Shown piece after piece: positions 29,662-40,809 of a DNA stretch of 64,000 bases (position 1 is its first letter; each line of letters starts with the position of its first letter). The DNA comes from Melieria omissa. Lineage: Eukaryota > Arthropoda > Insecta > Diptera > Ulidiidae. A program made the translations under genes and the position numbers. The notes beneath the pieces were generated by a model. That model searched no databases. It saw only the letters and a program-made list of their open reading frames with translations, and was not told the DNA's origin. Location: positions 75,966,432 to 76,030,431 of the forward strand of contig OZ020270.1 in assembly GCA_963971225.1 (NCBI GenBank). Reading direction: 5' to 3'.

Positions 29662-31434
29662 AGTTAATAAAAGAATCTATTTCTGTGGCGAGCTGTTGGC
29701 TGCGCCTTTAATTAATTTATTTAATAAAAGAAACAATTGCTGTGGCGAGCTGTTGGCTGCGCCTTTACTTTTCCAGTTCTTACTTAAAACTAAAACTCCA
29801 ACAAAGTTCCTTCGCAAGCCCTGCTCCAGCCTGCTGACCGCGCATTCTCGTGTGTGGCCGTGAACCGTTGTCGGCTCCATTGCGACCACCCGAACTCCGC
29901 TGATTACGCAGAACGTGCGGAGTATCGGGTTTCGTCCGTTCACTGACCGACCAGCGCAAACGGTTGCTGTTGATATTGCACCGTCAGCGCCTACCGGCAG
30001 CCACAGTCCAGCTGCGTTACACCAAAGAATATAGAATATAAAGAATACGCATCTTCAAAAATTTGTCAAGCGTGTTTCTTGATGCGGGCGGGAAGAGATG
30101 AGCGGAGGCATAGGTTGCGGGAAATTTGCTCGCGCTCAACAGTTTGCGATCTTGTTCGCCGAAGCGCAAGCGAAGAGTAAACAACGCTAATGTTTTTGGT
30201 GTTGTCGTTTATTGTGTGTATGCTTTTTTGTGTTGTGATTGCTGAAAAAATTGCTGCAATGTCACCATCAATCGAATCTTTGTGGTGTATGGCTTTTTGC
30301 TGGCAAATGCTTTGATTAATTTAAAAATTTGGTGGTTGATCCCAATTTAAAATGTTTGCAAATATTTTTACGTGGCGAGTTCGAAGTAAAATTATTTGTT
30401 TATATTTTCACATGCTTAATTACAATTTTAAGAATATGGGAAAACTACGAAAAAAATGAACTGATAGGCATATTGACTTCAAAATTCGTGAAACACTTGA
30501 AATTAAAAATAATTAGATGCGTGTTTTAATTTTTTTTTTGTATCGAAATCTAACGGAGGGTTAGAAGATTGTATGGAAAAAATTAATTTAATAGGTCTAT
30601 TGACTTTCAATAGGGCGAAAGCACTACTAAAGCACTAAATAAAGAAATAATAAGACAAGTATTTTGTCATAAGAAAATGGTATTACGGCATGCCTACGTT
30701 TAAAAATAGTTTAAATGTTCTACACCTGAATGATTCCATGGCGAATGATGTGATTATAAATTTACAATATTAGATTTTCTTATTTTAGTTCTTTTAAACA
30801 AGCATTATATGTGGGCCGTAAGAAAAGTTCCAAAGAACGAGACGGAAAATTATTACGGCTAATAAAAACGTTTTCTTTTCTTTCCAATTCCATTTTTATT
30901 GATTACTTATTATTTATTTTTGAATTGCCTGTAGCGATCGTATAGGTCGCCATGCCAGCCATATTATATTTTCTTTTCTATGATTTTTCGCACACTACAG
31001 TCAGCAGTGAGTTCAGGAGCAATATGCGACGCCGTGCAGGCTTATAGAAGAAGAACAAAAGCCAGTCAGAAAATATAAATCGTTTTACAATTTCAGCTTT
31101 TCGCCAGCGCAACAACAAGAACAACAGCACATCGTCTTCCTCCTCGTCGCACAATTGAGCGAGAATGAACGAGTGAGCGCAGACGCAGCATTCGTGTTTC
31201 TATGATTTGCGCTCAGAGCATTGTGCTGTCGTTTCAAGTGTTTCCTCTCGTTGTCTACCCCCCGCATCCAGAAGACGGGTGGCGATATCAGCACCCGCAT
31301 TCAAATTTTTGCTTGTATGAGATGCACACTCTTTATGTTACATACTTTTTGGTTACACTCTTTGTTGGCCGCTGGTCAGGTCCGCAACTAGCGCCTTCTC
31401 GGGGGCGCTGGTTGCGGACAATTTGGTGTTAACT
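29662..31434. repeat. Solo LTR of a gypsy-type element, split by a P-like element
   Basis: Ends AGTTAA...TTAACT with a 4-bp duplication TGTA (29658-29661, 31435-31438), as in gypsy-group LTRs. Without the P-like insertion it is about 437 bp. It contains a direct duplication of TGTGGCGAGCTGTTGGCTGC at about 29685 and 29741. No internal coding region remains, so it is a solo LTR. It interrupts another P-like repeat copy: CGCTCGTGTA on the left rejoins TATTGAAATGGTGG on the right. Confidence 0.72.
30023..31351. mobile_element. P-like element copy 1, 7-bp duplication
   Basis: Ends CAAAGAATATAGAATATAAA on the left and an imperfect inverse on the right (CATACTTTTTG). Flanked by GTTACAC at 30016-30022 and 31352-31358. 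The body matches copy 2 (59205-62647, opposite strand) throughout. It holds the empty sites for the piggyBac-type MITE (TTAA near 30794) and for LINE E (CTATTGACTTTCAATAG near 30597). No transposase. The 7-bp duplication resembles the 1360/Hoppel branch of the P superfamily. Confidence 0.8.
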
Positions 31435-31660
31435 TGTATATTGAAATGGTGGTTGTTGTGGCGTAGTGATTGCTAATTTTTTGCATGCTTGTTTATTGAT
31501 CTTGTTCGTCGAAGCGCAAGCGGAGAGTAAACAACGAACCAAAGCATCGTCATCGCAGATTCAACGAAGATGATTCGGAATTCGCTAATGTTTTTGTTGT
31601 TGTCGTTGATTGTGTGTATGCTTTTTTGTGTTGCCGATTGATTTTGCTGCACTATTTGGC
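31435..31660. repeat. P-like element copy 3, right part
   Basis: TATTGAAATGGTGGTTGTTG through GTTGTTGTCGTTGATTGTGTG matches copy 2 at about 62465-62240 on the opposite strand. Its left portion is the 26 bp at 29636-29661 (TTGTTCGCAACGGCTCCG), split off by the solo LTR. It has no preserved terminus. Confidence 0.65.
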
Positions 31661-31699
31661 CCCTGCGGCTTTGCACGCAAGCTCTCCTGTTTCCCCTGA

Positions 31700-32130
31700 T
31701 ACGAATTCTTAACCCATTTTTGAGCCCATCAGATTTTGATAAAAAAAACCATCTGCCTAACTATCTTTGATTTCGAGTGTTTAAAAAAGTTTGAAGTCAG
31801 GAGGCCCATTAAATAATGTGTTTTCACATTTACTCCAAACAAAATCTTAACCCTTGGGTTACCATGGTAGATTTCGATTTTCAAAAAAATTAAAAGCACG
31901 TTTTTATTATATTCCGATTGAAATGCTTTTGATAAGTTTGAACTCAAAACGCCCAATAAATCGTGTTTCTCCATACAAATTGTTAACCCATTCTTGACCC
32001 CGTTAGATTTTGATTTTCAAAAAACTGAAAAACACGTTTCAAATTATTTCTCACTAAGAGTACTTGATGTCAATGGAGCCATTTATACATATTTTTCAGT
32101 TTCTCCATACAAACTTTTAACCTGTCGCTG
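31700..32130. repeat. 136-bp tandem repeat
   Basis: TTAACC-led units start at 31709, 31847, 31983 and 32117. Each carries TTAGATTTTGATTTTC, AACACGTTT and a closing CCATACAAA. Related units lie at 51411-51621 and 54003-54110, and diverged relatives lie inside the P-like elements (for example 61890-62090). Non-coding. Confidence 0.7.
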
Positions 32131-32249
32131 ACGCCGCACACTGGGGTAATTCATGCCGATTTTGGCGATTAATTCACCCGGACTAATTAGATATGAAAAA
32201 AAGTATTAGGTTTAGTTAATTATAGATAAAGAAGTAAAAAATAAATGTA

Positions 32250-32818
32250 CACCTAAGTCTGTTTGTACACGGTCTTTTTTACACGGTTTTGATATAACAC
32301 GGTTTGAAAATTGAATATTTTTAATTTTTTTACACGATTTTATTCCATTTAGCACGATTTGAAATTTTATGTACTTAAATTTTTTTTGTCAAATTTAATT
32401 TTTGCGAAGTATGTTCATATCACAAAAAAGTATTTATGAAAGAAAAAAGTCTGAAACCATCGATAGTATCGATAGTGCTATCGATAGTTTGCGAACACTA
32501 GCTTAAAGATTTAAGTGAATTCCCTTTTAGCGCGTACAAGCAATTTTTACTGGTCAAAGCAAATGTGAATAGCACTAATTTAGGGGAATTCCCTTTATGT
32601 GCATACAATAAAATTTACTGGTCAGAGCAATTGAAACGTGTTAATATTTTGTGAACTGTCAATGCAATAAGACGTGTTTGGTAAAGAAATTTTAATAGGT
32701 TTTAGAGATTAGGAACAAATCACCCATTTTTGTATACGATCAATGTCTTTTTTTACACGGTTTTTTTTTACACGGCTTCTTCTGGAACCAATCTACCGTG
32801 TAAAAACAGACTTAGGTG
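32250..32818. mobile_element. TA-flanked MITE with CACCTAAGTCTGTTT ends
   Basis: Inverted ends CACCTAAGTCTGTTTGTACA and CACCTAAGTCTGTTTTTACA, TA at 32248-32249 and 32819-32820. Inside are three ATCGATAG-type motifs at 32459-32488 and a tandem duplication of about 65 bp (GAATTCCCTTT at 32518 and 32585). The motif TTTACACGG recurs near both ends. No transposase. Confidence 0.85.
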
Positions 32819-32899
32819 TATTTGAACATACTTTAGTGGATTTTTTTTATTTATGACCAAAAATGCAAAATTGTTACAAAAGGGTAATATACAGAATTC

Positions 32900-33700
32900 C
32901 TCGCTTATTTATTAATTACTATCGGAATCATCATCGTATTCACCCTCGCTTTCACCTTCGGATCCATATTTATCATCATCATCGTCATTGTTCATATCAT
33001 AACTGCTTTGTGCGGCAATTTCGTTTCTGTCGATATAATGGGATCAGAATTTATAAGCAGTCTTTTTAAAACGTCTGGCCGGCCTCGATAGTCAAGCGGG
33101 TAGCGCGCTGGCTGCTCATACCAAAGGCTCCAGGTTCGATTCCTGGCCCGGGCTGGTGAACAACTCATCTACTTCTATCGCTATCCACATGAAGGGAATG
33201 ACAATTACAAGAATCGCACAATTGCGCTCTTGGCAGGCAATAGCTAAACCTCCAAGTGTGAACGAAAAACTGCCAATCGCCGTTCGGATTCGGCGTTAAA
33301 CTGTAGGTCCCCTCTCCCCCCTTTCCCCATCCGCTTGAAATGTGTGCAGTAACATATGTTGGCAAAACAGTGTTGCATACACAGTTCAAAAACGGGTGAA
33401 ATATGTGGTATCACAATGGGCCTTTCAGGCCTCCGAGTGTGTCTCTCATAGAGGCAGCCACCGCAACCTAACCTAACCTATTTAGAACGTCTTCGTTGGT
33501 TTTTTCTCGGCTACTTTTTCGAGAAAACTATTTCCTGAAAGCCTTAAAATCTTTATTTCTCGCTTCCCACGCTTCTTCAGATAATTCACCGATTCACAAG
33601 AAGGTGTGAGCTATGACCTCTGGTCCATTAATTAAATATTTATGAACAGTCGTAGGCATGTTATTCCAGGGATAGTATTCAACGAAAGATTTGGCACAAT
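32900..33700 (-). pseudogene. Arthropod hypothetical-family gene fragment, split by SINE2
   Basis: Minus strand: CAKSFVEYYPWNNMPTTVHK, then LSEEAWEARNKDFKAFRK, KTNEDVL. After SINE2 removal it runs on as KRLLINSDPIIST in the same frame. It ends in a very acidic tail, NNDDDDDKYGSEGESEGEY. I recognise the VHK-LIHG / LSEEAQEARNKD pattern from widespread uncharacterised arthropod and cnidarian proteins that behave like repeats. The function is unknown to me. It has stops and one frameshift before the acidic tail and lacks its N-terminus. Confidence 0.65.
33077..33480 (+). mobile_element. SINE2: tRNA-derived SINE with LINE-like tail
   Basis: The head has A box TAGTCAAGCGGG and a perfect B box GGTTCGATTCC. 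The middle carries CCGTTCGGATTCGGCGTTAA and ACTGTAGGTCCC, also found in SINE1. The 3' part, GTGGTATCACAATGGGCC through GAGGCAGCCACC and (AACCT)n, matches the LINE B tail. Flanks TTTAAAACGTCT (33065-33076) and TTTAGAACGTCT (33481-33492) form the target duplication with one difference. 404 bp. Confidence 0.92.
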
Positions 33701-33784
33701 TTAAGGCAAAGAGTTATGTAATAACGACTTTAACGAGTATACCAAATAAGATTGGATTTCGTTACTAAATGAAAACAACCACCC

Positions 33785-35904
33785 GAGAGATGTCAGGGCC
33801 TCTTCAACTTGGTCCTTCCACCGGAGACACGGCCTCCCTCTTCGCCGCCGACCTCCAACCATCGCATCGAACACCTTTTTCGCCGGAGCTTCGTGGTCCA
33901 TGCGGCAGACATGACCGAGCCAGCGTAGCCGCTGGATGTTTATTCGCTGCGCTACGTCCATGTCCTTATACAGCTCATACAGCTCGTTATTGGTTCGTAT
34001 ACGATAGTCGTCACCAACACGAACAGGGCCGAAGATTTTGCGAAGTACCTTCCTCTCGAACACTCCAAAGGCCGCTATGTCGTTTCGTGTCATTGTCCAT
34101 GCTTCAGCGCCATAGAGGAGTACGGGCAAGATAAGCGTCCTATAGAGTGAAAGTTTTGTCGGTCGAGAAAGGTCTCTACTTCTCAATTGCCTACCGAGAC
34201 CGTAGTAGCACCTGTTGGCAAGAGTTATCCTTCGCTTTATCTCCAGACTGACATCATTGCTGCTGTTGATGGCGGGGCCAAGGTAGACGAATTCCTTGAC
34301 AACTTCAAAGGTATACCTGTCGGCCTCGACGTGAGACCCTAGCCGCTGCGAGTCCCTGCCTGTAGACAGCATATACTTCGTCTTGCCCTCATTTACTACC
34401 AGACCTATTTTGGCAGATTCTCTTTTGATAGCCGCAAATGCAGCGGTGACATCTCGCTTGTTACGCCCGATGACATCAATGTCATCAGCGTAGGCAAGGA
34501 GCTGGACACTTTTGTTGAAGATTGTGCCATTACGATGTACACCGGCCTTGCGCAGAACACTCTCCATGGTGAAGTTGAAGAGGTCGCAGGACAAAGGATC
34601 GCCCTGTCTGAAACCTCGAACGGTATCAAAGGGGTCGGAGAGGTCACTTCCAACCTTGACGGAGCTGCGCGTATTGCTCAACGTCGCTCTGCAAAGTCTA
34701 ACGAGCTTTGCAGGGATACCAAGTTCAGACAATGCGGCATATAGGCGATCCCTTATCGGGCTATCGAATGCTGCCTTGTAATCGATGAAGAGATGGTGTG
34801 TATCGATTTGGTTCTCTTCTCCAGGATTTGGCGTAGAGTGAATATCTGGTCGATGGTGGACTTACCAGGTCTAAAGCCGCACTGATAAGGTCCAATCAGC
34901 GCCTTGGCGAGTGGCTTTAATCTTTCACATAGTTGGCTCGTCAGGACCTTGTATGCAATGGGAAGTAGGCTGATACCCCTGTAGTTGGTGCATATTGTTG
35001 GGTCGCCTTTCTTCAGCACAGGACAAAGGGCACTGAGGTTCCAATCGTTGGGCATTCGTTCCTCCAGCCATATTTTTCAAATGAACTGATGCATGCACCC
35101 AATCAGCTCACCGCCGCCGGCCTTGAACAATTCAGCTGGTAGCCCATCCGGCCCTGAGGCTTTGTTGTTCTTGAGTCGCTGTGGTGGTGGCACATCCACA
35201 CCGTCGTCGTCGATTGGTGCCATCTGGACATCTTCAGCACTGGCGGTATTGTTCCCATCGTCGCCTGCGAGCAGCTTGGTGAAGTGCTCCTTCCACAACC
35301 TCAGTACACCCTGCGCATCCGTAACCAGATCCCCGTTTTCGTCTCTGCAAGAAGATGCCCCGGGCTTAAACCCTTCCGTGAGACGCTTAACTTTTTGGAA
35401 GAATTTTCGGGCGTCATTCCTGCACTCCTCGATTTCCTCACGCTCGCGCCTTTCTTGCTCCCGTTTCTTGCGTCTAAAAAGGCACCTCTCTTTCTTTCTC
35501 TCCTCCCGGTATTTTTCCGTCACGGCTCGCGTGGCAGCCGACTGCAGGGTCTTCTTGTAGGCAGCATTCTTCGCTGCAGTGGCTGCGCGACACTCTTCAT
35601 CGTACCATTGGTTTTTTGGTGGTGGGCGTCGAAAACCAAGGACATTTTCTGCGGTGGCGCGCATAGAGTGGGATAAGTGAGCCCATAATCCGCCGATATC
35701 ATCAGGTGGAGAGGGGGAGCGACCGAGCTGGTTGGAGAGTTGAGCGGAGTAGGCTTCGGCTACCCCTTGTGATCGCAGCTTACTGATGTCCAGCTTTCTT
35801 CGCAAACTAGGTTGCGCGGTCTTTGCTGCGCAAAGACGCATGCGTACCTTGGCTGCAACAAGGTAGTGGTCCGAGTCGATGTTGGGTCTTCGGAACGTGC
35901 GCAC
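33785..35904 (-). pseudogene. RTE reverse transcriptase
   Basis: Linker (35904-35077) with a basic, coiled segment EKYREERKKERCLFRRKKRE and KASGPDGLPAELFK. Fingers and palm in 35055-34753 (WNLSALCPVLKKGDPTICTN, YRGISLLPIAYKVL, YQCGFRPGKSTIDQIF) and 34732-33785 (RGFRQGDPLSCDLFN, LLAYADDIDVIGR). The C-terminal QRLRWLGHVCRMD and GRRRRGRPCLRWKDQVEEA are typical RTE thumb and tail motifs. Two frameshifts and one stop lie near 35065 and 34745. Confidence 0.9.
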
Positions 35905-35928
35905 ATCTAGAATGCTAGAAGCATGCCT

Positions 35929-36652
35929 TCAATCAATCACAATGTGATCAATCTGGTTGCGGGTGGATTGGTCGGGGGATAACCAGGTGGCCTTGTGGAT
36001 ATCGAGGTGCTGGAATCTGGTGCTACTAACTACCATGTTTCGTGCCGCGGCGAAATCGATCAGCCTCAGACCGTTGTTCGTAGTGGTCGTATGGAGGCTG
36101 AACTGCCCGACTGTGGGACCAAATATACCTTCTCGCCCGACCTTTGCATTGAAGTCCCCGAGGACGATTTTGACGTCATGGGCCGGGCACCCGTCGTAGA
36201 CGTCCTCGAGCTTCGCATAGAAGGCATCCTTGGCCGCATCGCCCTTCTCTTCCGTCGGGGCGTGCGCGCAAATTAGGCTGATGCTAAAGTATTTAGCCTT
36301 GATGAATCGAATTCGTTCACCGGAGTGAACCGAGAGACGTGGTGACGAAGTCACCTTTGCTGGATTTGCTGGCCACAAATCCGCAGCCAAATTCGCGCTT
36401 CTCCGCATGGCAGCTGTAGTAGATGTCGCAGTCTGCTCGCTTGGAGCAACCTTGTCCTGTCCATCGCATTTCCTGAATGGCGGTGATGTCAGCCTTACAT
36501 TTTATGAGGGCATCCGCCAGTTGGATAGAGGCACCTTCCCTATAGAGGGTCCGGACATTCCAGGTGCATATCCTCAAATCGTGGTCCTTAAATCGTTTGC
36601 TGTGGTCGTCAACATTGTGGGTTCCATCCGAGGCTTGGTTTGCAGTTTTCAT
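35929..36652 (-). pseudogene. RTE endonuclease
   Basis: Opens KDHDLRICTWNVRTLYREGA and then DITAIQEMRWTG, the first catalytic part of apurinic-type endonucleases. After a frameshift near 36330 it continues FSISLICAHAPTEEKGD, VLGDFNAKVGREG and ends STRNQIDHIVID, the conserved H-x-x-x-D region. It would nick the target for primed reverse transcription. Two frames, hence inactive. Confidence 0.87.
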
Positions 36653-36900
36653 TGGTTCTTGGTTTTACGTGGCGGGCACCAAACCCTGCGCACAACCCAA
36701 ATTTCAAGTCCTGGGGATTAGACACGCTGCACACATTAGTTCACTGTTCAGCGGATGCCAAATAGCTATCAAGAAGGGCCGCGTGGAGGCTGTGTATCAG
36801 CTTGGATTAGACAGGGACAAGGATCGTTCTGGCGTTCGCCAGGTTGAACGCAATCAGAGACTTAACCTTGTATATCCGCTCCCTCCCTTCCAAATACAAA

Positions 36901-37847
36901 CAATAACAATGCCCAATACTACAACTTCTGATAAGTAAGGTCAGCTGACCTAGTTTTGCACACACCGTACAACAAAGACAAATGAAATAATCTAAGATAT
37001 CGAAATTGTATTTGGTTCTGCATTATTTGAGATGATTTTGTATTGTGTTTCATAAATATCTTAAAAACCAAAAATACTTACGTGTCGCATCATTAAATAA
37101 ATAAATAAATAAAAATAAAAAAAATAAATAATATGCTGGTTAATATAAATCTAACATGTCGGCCCCCCGTAATGTAGGTTAAAAAGCATAAACAAATACT
37201 AAAAACCATACATTGAACAACAACAAAACTAACATAAAACATGTCGCTTGTTGCTTTTCTTATATTTTTTTTTGCATTTACATTTATTTTTGGTCTTTCC
37301 TTTCACGGACCGCGTGCATATTTTGCCAAAACTTCACATACAAAAATCGAAATGCTGCAAAAGTGCGCAACAATAACGCAACTTTTGTTTTCATAGAAAG
37401 TTGCTGGAATATCCACAGATTACGATAATGACAATATTTTAGGTGAACATCACTGAACAAACAACTATATGTCTATGAATAGGGTAAAAATAAGGCAATG
37501 TTTAGGCTTTTTTTTAAATAACAAAAATATTTACATACGAACACTAAAAAAGAAACATTTGTATTTTAATACTTAAATACCTCAACAAGAAGCCTCCATC
37601 ATCACTTTTATGCTACTTTAAGAACTCGTAAAACAAATTTGATTTAAATAATTGAAAAATTCACATTTCACGTTGTGCGCACGCCAAATGAAAATAAATG
37701 TCATTTTCCGAGTGCTTTACAGGAAAGCGGTAAACTATTTTGCAACAACTCTTTCACATAGTGATGTAGAATTTTATCCACTTTAACCCGGTACCAAAAC
37801 CATATCTGTATCTTTATTTTTCGTTTTTGAATTAATCGCCACTTATA
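36901..37847. other. No recognisable feature
   Basis: AT-rich, with an AAAT-type microsatellite at about 37095-37130 and long A or T runs. Short open frames here have no recognisable domain. Confidence 0.5.
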
Positions 37848-38086
37848 TGTGGTGCATAACTATAGCCTAGTTTTATAGGTTCTTTTGATTCCAAAAGAGT
37901 ATACAAAAAATCGTGGTATGAGGAATAAGAGAGCTTGCGAGGACACATATTAGGAGAGAAGAATTCTCAAAATAAAATACGCCGTTATACCGTAAGAGGG
38001 AAAAGTGTGATTTTTTATTTGTGCATAACTATAACCTAGTGTAGTTTGTCCATTTAACTATAGTGGATTTATAAACATTGACAAGT

Positions 38087-38812
38087 TTAATAATGCGTGG
38101 ATCCACCCTTGTTGTGAATCATTTCAAAAACACGGTTTGGCATGCTTTCTACCAAGCGTGTTCGCGTCTCAAGACTCACAGACTCCCATGATGTAACAAT
38201 AGCGCTTTTTAGTTCATCGACATTTGTGTATTGCTTATTTTCTTCGTAAATCCGTCGTACAATAATTCCCCAAACATTCTCGATCGGATTTAGATCTGGG
38301 GAGCATGCTGGCCACTTCAAAAAAGTGATGTTGTTAGACTGAAACCATTCTCTTGTCTCCCGACTGGTGTGTATGGCCGCATTGTCTTGTTGGAATGTCC
38401 ATTCACCCTCTAGATTTTTTTTCAAAAATGGAAAAAGGTTCATTCGCAACACTTGGGTGTATTCTGCAGAGTTCATTCGTGTGCTGGGGAACGCCAACTC
38501 CAACATGCCATCTACACAAAAGGCACCCCAAACCATTAACGATCCGCCACCAAAATTTCGTTTGGAAAAAAAACGGGGCTCCTTACGAATATCCCTCCAG
38601 TAAGAGTTGAAACCATCAGGCCCGTCGAAATTATAACCTATACCGGAAAAAAGGATTAATTTTTACTTATTAATGACCTTATTAAGATAAACTACCTTTT
38701 CCCAATTCGTTCTCATGTTCTCTCGTCCAAACTCGAGGCGTGCATTTATGTGACGGGGCAGCAATTTGGGAGCAAATTTAAGTTTTTCCCGGATGAGGGT
38801 GGGAGACCTCTT
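38087..38812 (-). pseudogene. Tc1 transposase catalytic half
   Basis: LKFAPKLLPRHINARLEFGR, a stop near 38663 where the first catalytic D should occur (family S-D-E-K; here SGIGYNFDGPDGF), then RKEPRFFSKRNFGGGSLMVW. The second acid is in WTFQQDNAAIHTS and the third in CSPDLNPIENVWG, the D34E arrangement of Tc1. The tail is ESMPNRVFEMIHNKGG. First catalytic residue lost; inactive. Confidence 0.9.
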
Positions 38813-38895
38813 GTATGTAATGATTATGGGTTGGGCAACGCCCTTGTGCACCGCAACCTGAGAGGTTTATTGTGCCCCTTAAATCATCTGGTGTT

Positions 38896-40809
38896 TTATA
38901 TGCTCAGGTATTTAATCAGACCTTTCTGCAATATTTGCATCAGGTCCTCTTCACCGAGACTGTGTTTCCCTAGAAACTTTGCACGTCTGTGTGTCAGGGC
39001 AGGACAGTTGGTAATGATGTGTTCCATTGTTTCGTCAGCTTCCTGGCAGAATCTGCATGTTCTGCTGTCGGTAAGACCAAGTTTGTAGAGGTGGTTGTTA
39101 CAGAAAAAGTGGCCTGTTACAGCACCACATAGAGTCCTAAGTTGGCTTCTGTTGAGATCTAGAGCAGAGATAGCTTTCTTTCTGTTGAAGTTTAGGAACT
39201 TTTTGGAGTGGTGTAGACCTTCCAAGTTGCTCCAGTATATCTGATTGCGTTTTTACGTCCAGTTTTTGATGTCCTGTTTCAGGTCTTTTTTGCTAAACCC
39301 GAACATCGGGGCTGGCCCTCTGCTCCCTTTTTGGCTTGTGCGTCCGTCATTTCATTGCCTTCATGGCCCTCATGCCCCGGTATCCAAACCAAAACTACAC
39401 TACAAAACTACTCGTGTACCTAGGTTGTTGAGCTCCTTGTGGCAATCCAAGAGGGTTTTCGATGAGAAAGAGTAGCTGTCCAGAGCTTTTAAGACTGAAA
39501 GGCTGTCCGAGAGTATTGCAATTTTTTTGTCTTTTGGGGTTACCTTTGGCGATGATCCGAACTGCCTTTATTATTGCAAAGAGTTCGGCTTGAAATATGG
39601 ACGTGTCGTCGCTTAATGAAAATAATGTTTTGACTGTTGGTCCCACTATGCCAGCTCCTACACCAGTAGAGGTTTTGGAGCCATCGGTGTACCATTTTTG
39701 TGAGTCATCGTTTAACCATACTGGATTGTTGCCCCACATCCCCTAGTCGGGAAGTTTATTGTGTACTTCTTCACGTGACTTAGTTGGGGTTCTATGATGT
39801 CAAGACAAGCTGCTTTATAGAGAGTATTCTCTATTTGGTTTAGTATACCCAGGTGACCTTTGAGGATGCCTTGTTTGAATCCATTGTGCCTGTGTAGTCT
39901 GAGTGCACTCGATAGCGCTTCCTCTTGGATGGCTAAATGAAGAGGTGTAAGGTTAATTAGTGCTTCCATGCATGCAGTCGGGGTTGTTTTCATAGCCCCT
40001 GTAATACTGAGGCATGCAAGCCGTTGTATTTTGTTTAGTTTTCTTATGACTGTGCTCTGATTTGTTTTGCCCCACCATACTAGAGCACCGTATAGAATGA
40101 TGGGTCTAATCATTTGAGTGTAGACCCAGTTCGTCATTTTGGGTGATAGGCCCCAAGATTTGCCAAGGCTACGGTTTGTTGTCCACAGTGCTTTGGTCGC
40201 CTTTTTAAGTGTGGAGTTTAGGTGAGGTTCCCAAGTGAGTTTTCGATCTAGAGTGATGCCTAGATACTTAACCTCTTCTTTTAGGGAAATGACCGTATTA
40301 TTTATTTTGAGATTCGGAAGATTTAGTTTCCTCCTTCTTGTAAATGGTACAATTGTAGTTTTTCCGGGGTTGATTGATAACCCTTCAGCCCTACACCAGC
40401 ACCAAGTGTCGTTTAGGGCTTTCTGCATTAAGTCACTTAGTGTGTCTTCATGAGTGCCCATTATTATTACAACCAGATCATCAGCGAATCCTAGGGTTTT
40501 AAAGCCGTTTGAGTTGAGAAGTTTAACTAAGTCATCAACTAGTATAGACCATAGAAGAGGAGATAGAACCCCTCCTTGTGGGCAGCCTTTTACAGCGTTG
40601 ATACTTAGCTCCACAGACCCTAAGTTGGCTTTAATCGTTCTTTGGCTAAGGACTTTTCCTATCCATTTGGTTATTTTTTGGTTAGTACCTCTATTTGCGA
40701 GGGCTGAAACCATTGATTGAAAGTTGGCATTATCGAAAGCTCCTTCAATGTCCATAAAGGTACAGAGAGCGATGCCTTTGGTGTCCAGTATTTTCTCTAT
40801 GCTGCTCAC
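38896..40809 (-). pseudogene. LINE C reverse transcriptase and RNase H
   Basis: 40809-39712 is open for 365 codons: CTFMDIEGAFDNANFQSMVS, KGCPQGGVLSPLLWSILVDD, the catalytic GFADDLVVIIMG, NPGKTTIVPFTR and LGITLDRKLTWEPHL. RNase H follows at 39739-39395 in another frame and the zinc knuckle at 39225-38896. The segment 40810-41110 (fingers) is out of frame. It is the best preserved LOA reverse transcriptase in the window. Confidence 0.9.

Larger units (their letters stand above)
33770..36900 (-). mobile_element. RTE-type LINE, nearly complete but frameshifted
   Basis: Single-polyprotein LINE on the minus strand. The 5' leader is about 36660-36900. The 3' end stops just after VEEALTSLG, near 33785, so the last few residues and 3' UTR are missing or replaced. 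RTE elements carry endonuclease plus reverse transcriptase without RNase H or ORF1, as seen here. No target duplication found. Confidence 0.8.

Noticed and set aside
33077..33150. A possible real tRNA gene (good A and B boxes)
   Set aside because: It is the head of SINE2: the sequence continues into the SINE body and tail, and the whole unit has a target duplication.
35093..35676. Overlapping plus-strand frames of 155 and 130 codons
   Set aside because: Antisense of the RTE linker region.
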